Positions 25,309-32,800 of a stretch of DNA of 32,800 bases are shown here, piece by piece (position 1 is the stretch's first letter; the number at the start of each line of letters is the position of its first letter). The position numbers were made by a program, and so were the translations under genes. The DNA is taken from assembly GCA_002391545.1 (NCBI GenBank), contig DGFF01000140.1, positions 27,227 through 60,026 of the forward strand. The letters run 5' to 3'. Origin of the DNA: Candidatus Fermentithermobacillaceae bacterium UBA3907. Its GTDB lineage: Bacteria; Bacillota; Sulfobacillia; Fermentithermobacillales; Fermentithermobacillaceae. The notes beneath the pieces were generated by a model. That model did not search any database and was not told the origin of the DNA. It was given only the letters and a program-made list of their open reading frames with translations.

Positions 25309-27480
25309 TCAGGTTGGTCTAACCTCTCTAACGGCAAACACTTCGAGCACGTCTCCAGGCTTTATGTCCTGATAACGATCTAGCCCAATGCCACATTCAT
25401 ATCCCTGCGCCACTTCACTCACATCGTCTTTGAAACGTCTGAGGGAGGATATCTTTCCTTCGTAAACAATTCTTCCATCTCTCAATAGCCGTACATTGGC
25501 GTTACGCACAACTTTACCGCTCTGCACGTAGCAACCTGCCACTGTTCCTGCGTTTGGAACATGAAAAATCTCCCTAACCTCTGCCCTTCCTAGAATGACT
25601 TCTTCAAACTTTGGCTTCACCAAGCCCTTAATCATGTTCTCCACATCTTCAATAAGATCGTAAATTATTCTGTAAGTCCTGATTTCCACATTCTCTGTCT
25701 CCGCTACGTTTCTAGCATTTGGATCAGGTCTTACGTTAAAACCCAGGATTTTGGCGTCAGACGCTTTAGCGAGCATTATGTCTGACTCGATCACAGCTCC
25801 TACGCCCGCGTGAATAATCTGGACCTCAACTTCATCAGACTCCATATTAGAAAGCGCCTGCAAAATGGCTTCAAGCGAACCCTGCACATCGCTCTTTACG
25901 ACTAGTCTGAGTTCTCGCTTCTCTTCTTCCTGAGCCTTAAGAAGCTCTTCAAGGCTCATTCTGCTTGTAGACCCCATGACTTCTTCCCTTTTAGCTAACT
26001 GTCGCTCACGGACTATGTTTTTGGCCGTCTTTTCATCATCGACAACTAAAAACGTGTCTCCTGCGTTAGGAAGATCTGCCAACCCAATTATCTCTACAGG
26101 GGTAGATGGACCTGCTTCTTCAACTTGATTACCCTTGCCATCATACATGGCTCTAATGCGTCCCCAAGTGCTATCAGTTATTATTACCTGCCCTACCTTA
26201 AGCACCCCAGATTTTATTATGGCAGAAGCAACTGGCCCTCGTCCTTTATCTATCTTAGATTCGATAATATATCCCCTAGCTCTTCGAGTAGGATCGGCTT
26301 TAAGCTCTTCTAGTTCGGCTACAAGGGAAACCATCTCAAGCAGTTCGTCTATGCCTTCTTTGGTTCTGGCAGAGACCTCTACAACTACTGTGTCCCCTCC
26401 CCATTCTTCCGGAACCAGCCCGATTTCACTTAATTGTTGTTTAACCCGTTCTACCCTAGCGCCAGGCTTGTCTATTTTGTTAATCGCGACAATTATGGGC
26501 ACACCTGCCGCTTTGGCATGGTTTGCAGCTTCTATGGTCTGTGGCATTACACCATCGTCTGCTGCTACTACAAGGACAGCTATATCTGTAATCTGAGCAC
26601 CTCTCGCCCTCATCTGGGTAAATGCCTCGTGGCCAGGAGTGTCTAAAAAGATCAACTTGTTCCCTTCGTGTTCTACCACAGAGGCTCCTATGTGTTGCGT
26701 TATTCCTCCTGCTTCTCTAGCAGTAATTTGCGTATCTCTAATGGCATCCAAAAGAGACGTCTTACCGTGGTCCACATGTCCCATCACCGTAACCACAGGC
26801 GGTCGAGGCTCTGATTTCTCCGGGTCATCTGGACGCGCCAATTCGAGTGCAATCTGATCTTCGACGGAAATCTCTGGTTCTTTCACCGTTACTATACAAC
26901 CGAGTTTTTCTGCAACTTGGCAAGCCAAGTCTACAGGTACGCTCTGATTAATGTTTATCATTGCCCCCAAACTCATCAACGTGCGAAGGACAGTCGTTGC
27001 AGGCACTCCAATGAGATTAGCTAGTTCCCGCACTGGAGTTTCTCCTTGGATTGTAACTCGCCTAGCTCCTGCTGCAGGTGCTTCTGGTTTGCTTCGTCCG
27101 CCCTTTTGTTTAGCCCCTTTTCTTTGAGCAGAAGTTCTTCCACCAGAACTTGGAGCGCGCTGCTTTCTAGCTGCAGGTTTTTTGTCCGGTGTCTCCTTCG
27201 CAACAGATTTGGGAGGCGATTTAGCAACAGGCTTTTGCACATGCGTTTCCTTTGCTTGCGGCTTCCCATCTTTAACTGCAGATTCCTTTGGTTGTCCAAC
27301 ACCAGGCGATACTCTTTCCTTCTTACGCCTTTTCTCTCGAACTTTGCTAGCTACATCTTCGTCCAAACCCGCCATATGGTTCTTCACATCCACGCCCATT
27401 TCGTTCAAGTCGGAGATAATATCTTTTGAATCTACTCCGAGTTCTCTTGCCAGCTCATATACACGGATACGTTTCGCCAT
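25309..27480 (-). CDS. infB: Translation initiation factor IF-2
   Basis: This 723-residue IF-2 places initiator tRNA on the 30S subunit. Its N-terminus (KRIRVYELARELGVDSKD) is followed by a low-complexity Lys/Ala/Pro-rich linker (about 50-140) and a second IF2_N-like segment (145-200). The G domain shows GHVDHGKT (234-241), DTPGHE (280-285) and NKID (334-337). Two beta-barrel domains and the C2 region follow. TTG 27486 is only 3 bases from GGAGG; ATG 27480 is 9 bases away and gives the usual MAKRIRVYEL start. Confidence 0.96.
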   Translation of the reverse strand: MAKRIRVYELARELGVDSKDIISDLNEMGVDVKNHMAGLDEDVASKVREKRRKKERVSPGVGQPKESAVKDGKPQAKETHVQKPVAKSPPKSVAKETPDKKPAARKQRAPSSGGRTSAQRKGAKQKGGRSKPEAPAAGARRVTIQGETPVRELANLIGVPATTVLRTLMSLGAMININQSVPVDLACQVAEKLGCIVTVKEPEISVEDQIALELARPDDPEKSEPRPPVVTVMGHVDHGKTSLLDAIRDTQITAREAGGITQHIGASVVEHEGNKLIFLDTPGHEAFTQMRARGAQITDIAVLVVAADDGVMPQTIEAANHAKAAGVPIIVAINKIDKPGARVERVKQQLSEIGLVPEEWGGDTVVVEVSARTKEGIDELLEMVSLVAELEELKADPTRRARGYIIESKIDKGRGPVASAIIKSGVLKVGQVIITDSTWGRIRAMYDGKGNQVEEAGPSTPVEIIGLADLPNAGDTFLVVDDEKTAKNIVRERQLAKREEVMGSTSRMSLEELLKAQEEEKRELRLVVKSDVQGSLEAILQALSNMESDEVEVQIIHAGVGAVIESDIMLAKASDAKILGFNVRPDPNARNVAETENVEIRTYRIIYDLIEDVENMIKGLVKPKFEEVILGRAEVREIFHVPNAGTVAGCYVQSGKVVRNANVRLLRDGRIVYEGKISSLRRFKDDVSEVAQGYECGIGLDRYQDIKPGDVLEVFAVREVRPT

Positions 27481-27494
27481 CCGCAATCACCTCC

Positions 27495-27776
27495 TCACTC
27501 TAAATTCTCGAACGTTTCTCCTATCACGTAGCGTTTCAACTCCTCAATTACTGAAGGGGGTGGCTCCACGCCGAAGGTTTTACTCAATCTTTTTTTCTTA
27601 ACCATCTCATCTATACAGGCTTCATTTGGACAAACATACCCACCGCGACCCGCTTTTTTCCCAGTACAGTCAACCTGTATTTGCCCGTCAGGAGTCCTTA
27701 CGATTCTGATCATCTCCTTCTTGGGCCTAACTGTCTGACACCCGAGACAAGTTCTCATTGGGATCTTTTTCGACAT
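27495..27776 (-). CDS. rnpM: RnpM (YlxR) RNase P modulator
   Basis: This 93-residue YlxR/DUF448 protein has the family motif PMRTCLGCQTVRPKKEMIRIVR and GRGGYVCPNEACID, with four cysteines that could bind metal. YlxR was recently named RnpM because it binds RNase P RNA and modulates its activity. The longer frame starts at GTG 27794; ATG 27776 follows GGGGGTGG and gives the usual N-terminus. The L7Ae-like neighbour ylxQ that usually follows is absent; only 14 bases separate it from infB. Confidence 0.92.
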   Translation of the reverse strand: MSKKIPMRTCLGCQTVRPKKEMIRIVRTPDGQIQVDCTGKKAGRGGYVCPNEACIDEMVKKKRLSKTFGVEPPPSVIEELKRYVIGETFENLE

Positions 27777-27815
27777 AACACCACCCCCTACCATGTCGGA
27801 ACGCTTACCTTTCTC

Positions 27816-28853
27816 TTACCGACGAGCCTCTCGCTCTGGCCTTATGTCAATTTTCCAACCTGTAAGTTTTGCGGCCAACCTAGCATTCTGTCCGTCTCGC
27901 CCTATAGCAAGAGAAAGTTGATTATCAGGAACTATAACCCTGGCTATTCTACTGTCGTGGTCAAGAACTACATCTAGTACTCTTGCCGGGCTTAAAGCGT
28001 TCGCCACAAAAATTTCAGGGTCTTCATTCCATTCTATTATATCAATCCGTTCTCCCCTAAGTTCCTGGACTATCACTTGGACACGAGATCCTCGCGGCCC
28101 AACGCACGCGCCTAGGGCATCCACTTCAGGCAAATTGGCTTTCACGGCCACTTTTGATCTGGAACCAGGTTCTCTGGCCAAAGCCATTATCTCTACTACA
28201 CCATCACGAATTTCAGGCACTTCCAATTCTAAAAGTCTCTTCAAAAGACCTGGATGAGTCCTTGAAAGCAATATTTGGGGACCCTTTGGGGTTTTCTTTA
28301 CCTCAAGGACATATGCCTTAATCCTGTCCCGCTCCTTATAGTGTTCGTTCTTAACCTGCTCCTGAGGGAAAATGAAACCTTCAGCTCTACCCAGATCCAC
28401 AATAACTACGCCTCGATCGACGCGGATAACTTGACCTGTAACTACGTCGCCTTGACGTTCGGAAAATTCTTCATACACCATATCACGCTCGATATCTCTA
28501 AGCTTTTGCATTACCACTTGCTTAGCAGTTTGCGCCGCAATACGTCCAAAGTCAAGCGCAGGAATTTCTTCCTCTATCCAATCCCCTTGCCGATAACCCA
28601 AGTCCCGAGTCTGAGCCTCGTCTATGGATACTTCTTTAAGCGGGTCTGTAACTTCGTCCACTACCAGACGGCGGGACAACACTTTAATATCACCGGTTTC
28701 CCAATCAAACTGAACTCTAACGTTCTCAGCCGTTCCGTAGTGCTTACGATAAGCTGATAGAAGCGCAGCTTCCATAGCTTCTACAAGATCCTCTCTAGGT
28801 ATGCCTCTTTCCCGCTCAATTTGGTTAAGAGCACTAATTATTTCGTTGTTAAT
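27816..28853 (-). CDS. nusA: Transcription termination/antitermination protein NusA (non-canonical ATT start)
   Basis: NusA binds RNA polymerase and controls pausing, termination and antitermination. From 28853 the protein is 345 residues: an N-terminal polymerase-binding domain (1-130), S1 (about 137-200) and two KH domains (230-345), ending REARR. The KH motif GPRGSRVQ (252-259) and the IGRDGQNARLAAKLTGW segment are clear. The in-frame ATG at 28775 would delete the first helix (IERERGIPREDLVEA), which is conserved in NusA. From the rimP stop to that ATG, 34 codons hold no ATG, GTG, TTG or CTG. An ideal AAAGGAGG stands 9 bases before ATT at 28853, so AUU is the likely start. Confidence 0.9.
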   Translation of the reverse strand: MNNEIISALNQIERERGIPREDLVEAMEAALLSAYRKHYGTAENVRVQFDWETGDIKVLSRRLVVDEVTDPLKEVSIDEAQTRDLGYRQGDWIEEEIPALDFGRIAAQTAKQVVMQKLRDIERDMVYEEFSERQGDVVTGQVIRVDRGVVIVDLGRAEGFIFPQEQVKNEHYKERDRIKAYVLEVKKTPKGPQILLSRTHPGLLKRLLELEVPEIRDGVVEIMALAREPGSRSKVAVKANLPEVDALGACVGPRGSRVQVIVQELRGERIDIIEWNEDPEIFVANALSPARVLDVVLDHDSRIARVIVPDNQLSLAIGRDGQNARLAAKLTGWKIDIRPEREARR

Positions 28854-28877
28854 TTTTCCCGCCCTCCTTTCGCGGCC

Positions 28878-29363
28878 CTACAATTCGTTCTCCTCGTAAA
28901 TCAGCTGAACCTTGCTTATCTTGTCCCTAGGAAGAAACGCCCGACCATCTTCTGTCATCAAGACGACCCCTTCTTCGCCTAGCGAATTATCAAGACCTAC
29001 AAGTCTTCCTTCAAATACTCGTTTACCATCAATAGGACCATAAAGATTCACTTTGCAAAGACGTCCGCTAAATACCTCGTATTCTCTATCCCGTTTCAGG
29101 GTTCTCTCCAACCCAGGAGAAGAAATCTCCAAGTTATAACTGGTAGAAATGGGATCCATCTCATCCAGCATGGGGCTTATGACCTTTTCCACAGCCACAC
29201 AATCGTCTAACGTAACTCCCTGTGGCGAATAAATGGTGACACGCAAGATAACCTGCCTAAACTCATCAGAAGTGAGTTCTACGTCTAGCAATTCTAGACC
29301 TATCTCCCTTATTACAGGCTCAAAAGCTTCAAAAAGGTTCTCTAGCAATTGTTTCCTGCTCAT
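28878..29363 (-). CDS. rimP: Ribosome maturation factor RimP
   Basis: RimP helps assemble the 30S subunit. The 161-residue protein has the family's N-terminal alpha/beta domain and the segment YNLEISSPGLERTLKRDREYEVFSG, followed by a C-terminal SH3-like barrel that ends KVQLIYEENEL. A longer frame begins at TTG 29417, but its start would lie inside the leader hairpin; ATG 29363 (MSRKQLLENLF) has GGGG 8 bases upstream. It heads the rimP-nusA-infB operon. Confidence 0.92.
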   Translation of the reverse strand: MSRKQLLENLFEAFEPVIREIGLELLDVELTSDEFRQVILRVTIYSPQGVTLDDCVAVEKVISPMLDEMDPISTSYNLEISSPGLERTLKRDREYEVFSGRLCKVNLYGPIDGKRVFEGRLVGLDNSLGEEGVVLMTEDGRAFLPRDKISKVQLIYEENEL

Positions 29364-29387
29364 CCTTATCACCCCATAACATACAAA

Positions 29388-29411
29388 GAGTGGGCTCAGC
29401 GAAACCCACTC
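29388..29411 (-). promoter_or_regulatory. Leader hairpin of the rimP-nusA operon
   Basis: GAGTGGG and CCCACTC (29388-29394 and 29405-29411) form a perfect 7-bp stem with a 10-base loop. On the minus strand it is followed by TTTGTATGTT, so it could act as a weak terminator or attenuator. It sits 24 bases before the rimP start, between the candidate promoter and the gene. Confidence 0.45.
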
Positions 29412-29460
29412 CGACAAATTTCCGCGTTGTGTAAAACGTCGTTGCTCCTCTATGCACCTA

Positions 29461-29490
29461 AGTATAGCATAAAATTTGACTCCTTCGCAA
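29461..29490 (-). promoter_or_regulatory. Promoter of the rimP-nusA-infB operon
   Basis: On the minus strand TTGCGA (29485-29490) and TATACT (29461-29466, 5/6 match) are 18 bases apart. Transcription would start near 29454 and give a leader of about 90 bases with one hairpin. No other promoter-like pair is as clear in this gap. Confidence 0.55.
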
Positions 29491-29520
29491 ATGCATAAAG
29501 GCCCCTAAAACTTGCTGTAT

Positions 29521-30495
29521 TTATTCAAATGGCTTAGGAGGATGTAAGTACCTCGCCAGGAAAGAATATATCTCCCTCCTAGATTCCTTCGCTAATTTAG
29601 TGTCTATCCTGTTGAATTGATGACCGCCTGGAGCATTATCATATATCTTGTATTCAAAATCCTTGCCTAATGCCTTAAGCGACTTTACCAGATGCTCTAC
29701 TTCAAGCACATTTACATCTTCGTCATTGGTAGTCGTGTGTATAAGTAAGGGTGTCTGCAGCTTTTCTACATTCCAAGCAGGGGATCGCCTTCGATACTCA
29801 TTCACATCCTCATATGCAGTCTTACCGATATGGTAACTTGCGGAAAAGATTTGCCTGTACCCTTCCGTCTTATACCCCATTCGCGCCACTAAATCGCTCA
29901 CAGGGACGCCTGCATATCCTACTTTGTAGCCTTCAGGATGGTTGAAAAGGTTCATCAGAGTAATCATTCCACCGTGGCTCCACCCCATAATGCCTACCCT
30001 TTCAGGGTCAACCAGGGGATTATTCTCTATCATCCAGTTTCTGCCTTCCCAAACGTCTTCATTTTCCAAACCACCATAATCTATATATCGATAAAACTGT
30101 TGGCCATAACCTGTGCTTCCTCTGTACTCGGGAGCGATAATAACGTAGCCTTGCATTAACAACTCTCTTATTACATTTGCGCAACCAGTTGAAAAATTCG
30201 AGTGGACGCCCCCGTGAACAAAAACGAGAAGCGGATACTTCTCGGCTGGATCTGCGTCTACAGGTACAAAAGTATACGCTGGAATTTTCAAAGGGTTACC
30301 CCGATCTTGGGGCGGTTGCGCCATAGGATTGGCTGGAGGAGGACCTATATAAGTTACCTTGTCTACACAAGCTATATCGCCAACCTTTTGATACCACATT
30401 AAATCATCTATCTGCTTTGATAACGAACTAAGCTCATGAAATAAAGATTCCTGCATCAACCTTAATTCTTCGAAGTCCTTACTAACCTGGTCCAT
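29521..30495 (-). CDS. S9-family serine peptidase, catalytic domain only
   Basis: This is a 324-residue alpha/beta hydrolase of the prolyl oligopeptidase (S9) type. Oxyanion-hole HGG is at 94-96, the nucleophile is Ser173 in GWSHGG, the acid is Asp258 or Asp260 in NDEDVN and the base is His292 in GGHQFN. Its first 35 residues are a charged, coiled-coil-like helix, and the beta-propeller usual in S9 proteins is absent. No signal peptide is seen, so it should act on peptides or esters in the cytoplasm. ATG 30495 follows GGAG at a long distance (about 13 bases). It lies 30 bases after the PucR-type regulator and is probably co-transcribed with it. Confidence 0.85.
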   Translation of the reverse strand: MDQVSKDFEELRLMQESLFHELSSLSKQIDDLMWYQKVGDIACVDKVTYIGPPPANPMAQPPQDRGNPLKIPAYTFVPVDADPAEKYPLLVFVHGGVHSNFSTGCANVIRELLMQGYVIIAPEYRGSTGYGQQFYRYIDYGGLENEDVWEGRNWMIENNPLVDPERVGIMGWSHGGMITLMNLFNHPEGYKVGYAGVPVSDLVARMGYKTEGYRQIFSASYHIGKTAYEDVNEYRRRSPAWNVEKLQTPLLIHTTTNDEDVNVLEVEHLVKSLKALGKDFEYKIYDNAPGGHQFNRIDTKLAKESRREIYSFLARYLHPPKPFE

Positions 30496-30525
30496 GTCGT
30501 TTGAGTCTCTCCTTCCCTCTATGTT

Positions 30526-31731
30526 TCATTTGTTGTCATCCCATATTTCTCCTATATAGCCAAATACCTTAACCCAAATGTGCACTGCCAACCGTACGCT
30601 AGGATCATCCAAGGAACGCTGAACTACATCGTTAATTTTGCGCAAACGGTAGTCTAGAGTATTCGGATGTATTCTAAGACAATCAGCGGCTGCTTTCCTC
30701 CTCCAACCGTAGTCAAGCATTACGCCTAAGGTCTTAACCAGTTCTGTACCATTTATCCTATCGTATTGAATCAGCTGTTGCACTATATCTCTTCCAAACG
30801 TTCCATGATCCTTGCAGTCTCGCATACACTGGATCAGATCGTACAAAGCCATCTGTCCGTAGTCGAAAAAAGGCTTCTGATCTGCATGTCTCAGTTGTGC
30901 CCCTACCTGAATTGCCTCACGAGCCTCCTGATAACTTTTTGGTATGCCCAACGCATCTGTGTAGGAACCACCAATGCCCAAGGATTCGCGAAAACCCACC
31001 GAACTCAGATATTTGCTCAAGTCTAAAGCGATTCCCCTAACATTGTGCCAAGGCTCATCGCATACGATAATCACTACCTCACCTTTATATTCACTGCTAA
31101 CAGCGTTAACATTGTGGTTCTTTAAGAAAACCTCCACAGTCTCCAACACCGTCTGAGCATAGTAGGAGGAACGGGGCAACGGATGGTGTAGCACCAACAC
31201 CTGAAATGGAGGCGATAATCTGATCCCTTCACTTTTCTGTTTTAACTCGTTGAGATCTAGTTTCCCATCAGGAGATAAAAGTTCTAAGGCAATACGCCTA
31301 GTTTCAGGCTCAAAAACCTCTGATTCTAAACCATCTATTGGAAAATTACTAGCGATCATCCTAGCAGTTTTGATGATAGCAGCTTCATCTTGAGGCGTTA
31401 TGGATCTTTCATCATCTTTGACCCATAGGTATCCTACTACGTTACGTCCACAACGTACGGCAATGGCCATCCTTGAGGTAAGACCAAGCTCGGGAACAGG
31501 CCCTAATCGAACCACGCCTGGAGACGAATGGATTTTTTCGTACACACCATGTTTTATCAAAGTCTCAAGGGTGTCTTTGGAAGGACCCCTTCTCAAAAGA
31601 GTTTCCAGCCTCACCCGATCCACTGGGTCCTCGTGCACAGAATATGCTATTAGGTTGCCATTTACATCCTCAAGAGTTATGGGTCTTTTGATCAAAGCGG
31701 CCAATTCATCCACCAAAACCTGAATTTCCAT
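30526..31731 (-). CDS. PucR/CdaR-type transcriptional regulator
   Basis: This 401-residue protein resembles PucR-type activators. A GAF-like sensor region (about 1-130, beginning with the helix VDELAALIKRPITLEDVNGNLIAYS) is followed by a GGDEF-like or CdaR middle domain (about 185-290) and a C-terminal HTH. The HTH block includes LDYGWRRKAAADCL and HPNTLDYRLRKI (about 338-366). ATG 31731 is preferred over ATG 31761, which has no ribosome binding site; GGGGTGATC precedes 31731. The family often responds to small metabolites and controls catabolic genes next to it, here likely the S9 and M24 peptidases; that link is inference. Confidence 0.85.
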   Translation of the reverse strand: MEIQVLVDELAALIKRPITLEDVNGNLIAYSVHEDPVDRVRLETLLRRGPSKDTLETLIKHGVYEKIHSSPGVVRLGPVPELGLTSRMAIAVRCGRNVVGYLWVKDDERSITPQDEAAIIKTARMIASNFPIDGLESEVFEPETRRIALELLSPDGKLDLNELKQKSEGIRLSPPFQVLVLHHPLPRSSYYAQTVLETVEVFLKNHNVNAVSSEYKGEVVIIVCDEPWHNVRGIALDLSKYLSSVGFRESLGIGGSYTDALGIPKSYQEAREAIQVGAQLRHADQKPFFDYGQMALYDLIQCMRDCKDHGTFGRDIVQQLIQYDRINGTELVKTLGVMLDYGWRRKAAADCLRIHPNTLDYRLRKINDVVQRSLDDPSVRLAVHIWVKVFGYIGEIWDDNK

Positions 31732-31836
31732 GGCGTAAACGATCACCCCGCATACGAACATATCGTAACTGTCAAGGAATTAAGCCCTCTATTTTGCATC
31801 AGTCGACTAACACACATCAACACTTCAAAAAATTCA

Positions 31837-32784
31837 CTAGCCGAGCAGATTCCTCTCGTAGTTTGTCAAACACTCAAGACCAGCATGAGTTAACACTACA
31901 TCGTCTTCGATCCTAACGCCGCCCTTGCCGGGCAGATATATGCCAGGTTCAATCGTGAAGGTAGAGCCTATAGGCAACGGATCGCGATTAGATTCGACTA
32001 TATAAGGATCCTCGTGAATTTCGAGCCCCAATCCGTGTCCTGTCCTATGAATGAAGTAATCTCCATACCCGCGGGCTGCTATTACATCCCTGGCTAAAGC
32101 ATCTACTTGCGCGCCAATCATACCGGGTACCGCTTTAAGCCTGGCATTTTCTTGAGCTTCCAGTACTATCAAATAAATCTGTTTGAGTTCATCGGAAATC
32201 TCACCAATTGCGTACGTCCTGGTTATATCAGACCAATAGCCGTCTACATTCACGCAAAGATCGAGCCACGCCAGGTCTCCTTCCTCAATAAGATCGGTGC
32301 TTGTACCTGCGTGCGGGATTGCAGTATTTGCGCCAGTAGCTAACGACATGCTCACCATCTGCGCTCCTTGCAGCTTGAGCTGTCTTTCTATCTCGACCAC
32401 TATATCTCTAGCACGTTCTCCAGGAGCAAGTAGTTTCCTAGCTACCTCCACTCCCAGATCAGCGAGTCTAGCCGCTTCTTTCATACTCCTGAGCTCAGCT
32501 TCATCTTTGACCATCCGAAGCTCCTTCATTATTTCACCTGCATCTACCCATTGAAAATCACCCATGACGCCTTTCATAAGCGAATACTCGAGAAGTCTCA
32601 GGCTGCGAAACTCAAGAGCCCATGTGCCAGATGAAGAACCTAATGCGGCTTCAAAAGCGCGCTCCGGACCTTCTTCGTCAGCATATGAAAATACTTGAAA
32701 ATCCAAAGAAACCCCATTGTCTTCCAACCTTCTAGCAACTAACTGGCCTTTTTGGCTTTCTAATACAGGCATGATTAATGACGC
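31837..32784 (-). CDS. M24 family aminopeptidase (Xaa-Pro type), N-terminus missing
   Basis: The gene runs off the right edge. Most of the catalytic pita-bread domain is present. Metal ligands are visible: two Asp in WLDLCVNVDGYWSDITRTY, His in RTGHGLGLEIHEDP, Glu in FTIEPGIY and Glu in GVRIEDDVVLT. M24 Xaa-Pro enzymes remove N-terminal residues before proline using two metal ions. The open frame continues to 32796, but the last four codons (32785-32796) come from a match to the sequencing transposon end and should not be read as protein. The true start lies beyond the window. It is upstream of the PucR-type regulator by about 100 bases. Confidence 0.88.
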   Translation of the reverse strand, partial: ASLIMPVLESQKGQLVARRLEDNGVSLDFQVFSYADEEGPERAFEAALGSSSGTWALEFRSLRLLEYSLMKGVMGDFQWVDAGEIMKELRMVKDEAELRSMKEAARLADLGVEVARKLLAPGERARDIVVEIERQLKLQGAQMVSMSLATGANTAIPHAGTSTDLIEEGDLAWLDLCVNVDGYWSDITRTYAIGEISDELKQIYLIVLEAQENARLKAVPGMIGAQVDALARDVIAARGYGDYFIHRTGHGLGLEIHEDPYIVESNRDPLPIGSTFTIEPGIYLPGKGGVRIEDDVVLTHAGLECLTNYERNLLG

Positions 32785-32800
32785 TCTCTTATACACATCT
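32785..32800. other. Tn5/Nextera mosaic-end match at contig end
   Basis: The last 16 bases, TCTCTTATACACATCT, equal the final 16 of the 19-base Tn5 mosaic end used in Nextera libraries. Position and sequence together make adapter read-through far likelier than a genomic site. It should be trimmed. Confidence 0.85.

Noticed and set aside
26135..26596. 153-residue plus-strand open frame inside infB
   Set aside because: Antisense to the IF-2 G domain; composition is that of a shadow frame.
28275..28757. 160-residue plus-strand open frame inside nusA
   Set aside because: Antisense shadow of nusA; no recognisable domain.
31765..31785. Perfect TTGACA before the PucR-type gene
   Set aside because: No suitable -10 at 16-18 bases; the only TATA-like hexamer is 15 bases away and too near the ribosome binding site.

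Overview
The window most likely comes from an anaerobic, Bacillota-type (Firmicutes) bacterium. The main evidence is gene order: rimP-nusA-rnpM-infB-ylxP-rbfA-nrnA-truB-ribF-rpsO-pnp runs as one minus-strand block, the classic Gram-positive arrangement, and is followed by nfo, RNase J and addB-addA. AddAB, RNase J, RnpM/YlxR and a SpoIIE-type phosphatase all fit this. GC content looks moderate (by eye, mid-40s percent). Ribosome binding sites are strong (GGAGG, usually 7-9 bases before the start) and TTG starts are common. I cannot name the species. The last 16 bases match the Tn5/Nextera transposon mosaic end, so the right edge is probably a raw contig end of an Illumina assembly.

Layout. 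1-360: start of an ABC-F ATPase (minus, cut by the left edge). 361-773: divergent leader region with candidate promoters and hairpins. 774-5260 (plus): a small lipoprotein with an apparent frameshift in a T7 run, a nitroreductase, an M20 amidohydrolase, an HD-GYP protein and a SpoIIE-like PP2C phosphatase, with terminators after the nitroreductase and the amidohydrolase. 5282-5317: terminator of the long minus-strand block. 5351-28853 (minus, reading from high to low coordinate): the translation and RNA genes from rimP to pnp, then nfo, RNase J, addB, addA, a DRG-like TGS GTPase, a D-threonine-aldolase-like PLP enzyme and kbl. 29521-32784 (minus): an S9 peptidase, a PucR-type regulator and an M24 peptidase cut at its N-terminus by the contig end.

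How the genes work together. rimP, rbfA and rpsO serve the 30S subunit; infB serves initiation; nusA, rnpM, truB, pnp, nrnA and RNase J serve transcription and RNA processing or turnover; ribF makes FMN and FAD. nfo and addAB are DNA repair genes downstream. kbl and the aldolase-like enzyme both touch glycine/threonine chemistry. The M24 peptidase, S9 peptidase and PucR regulator look like a small peptide-use locus.

The strongest unusual signal is nusA. Between the rimP stop and the first in-frame ATG there is no ATG, GTG, TTG or CTG, yet the conserved NusA N-terminus is encoded there and an ideal Shine-Dalgarno precedes an ATT codon, which points to AUU initiation. I found no CRISPR array, tRNA, rRNA, insertion sequence or prophage. 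Many starts below were moved from the longest open frame to the codon best placed behind a ribosome binding site.
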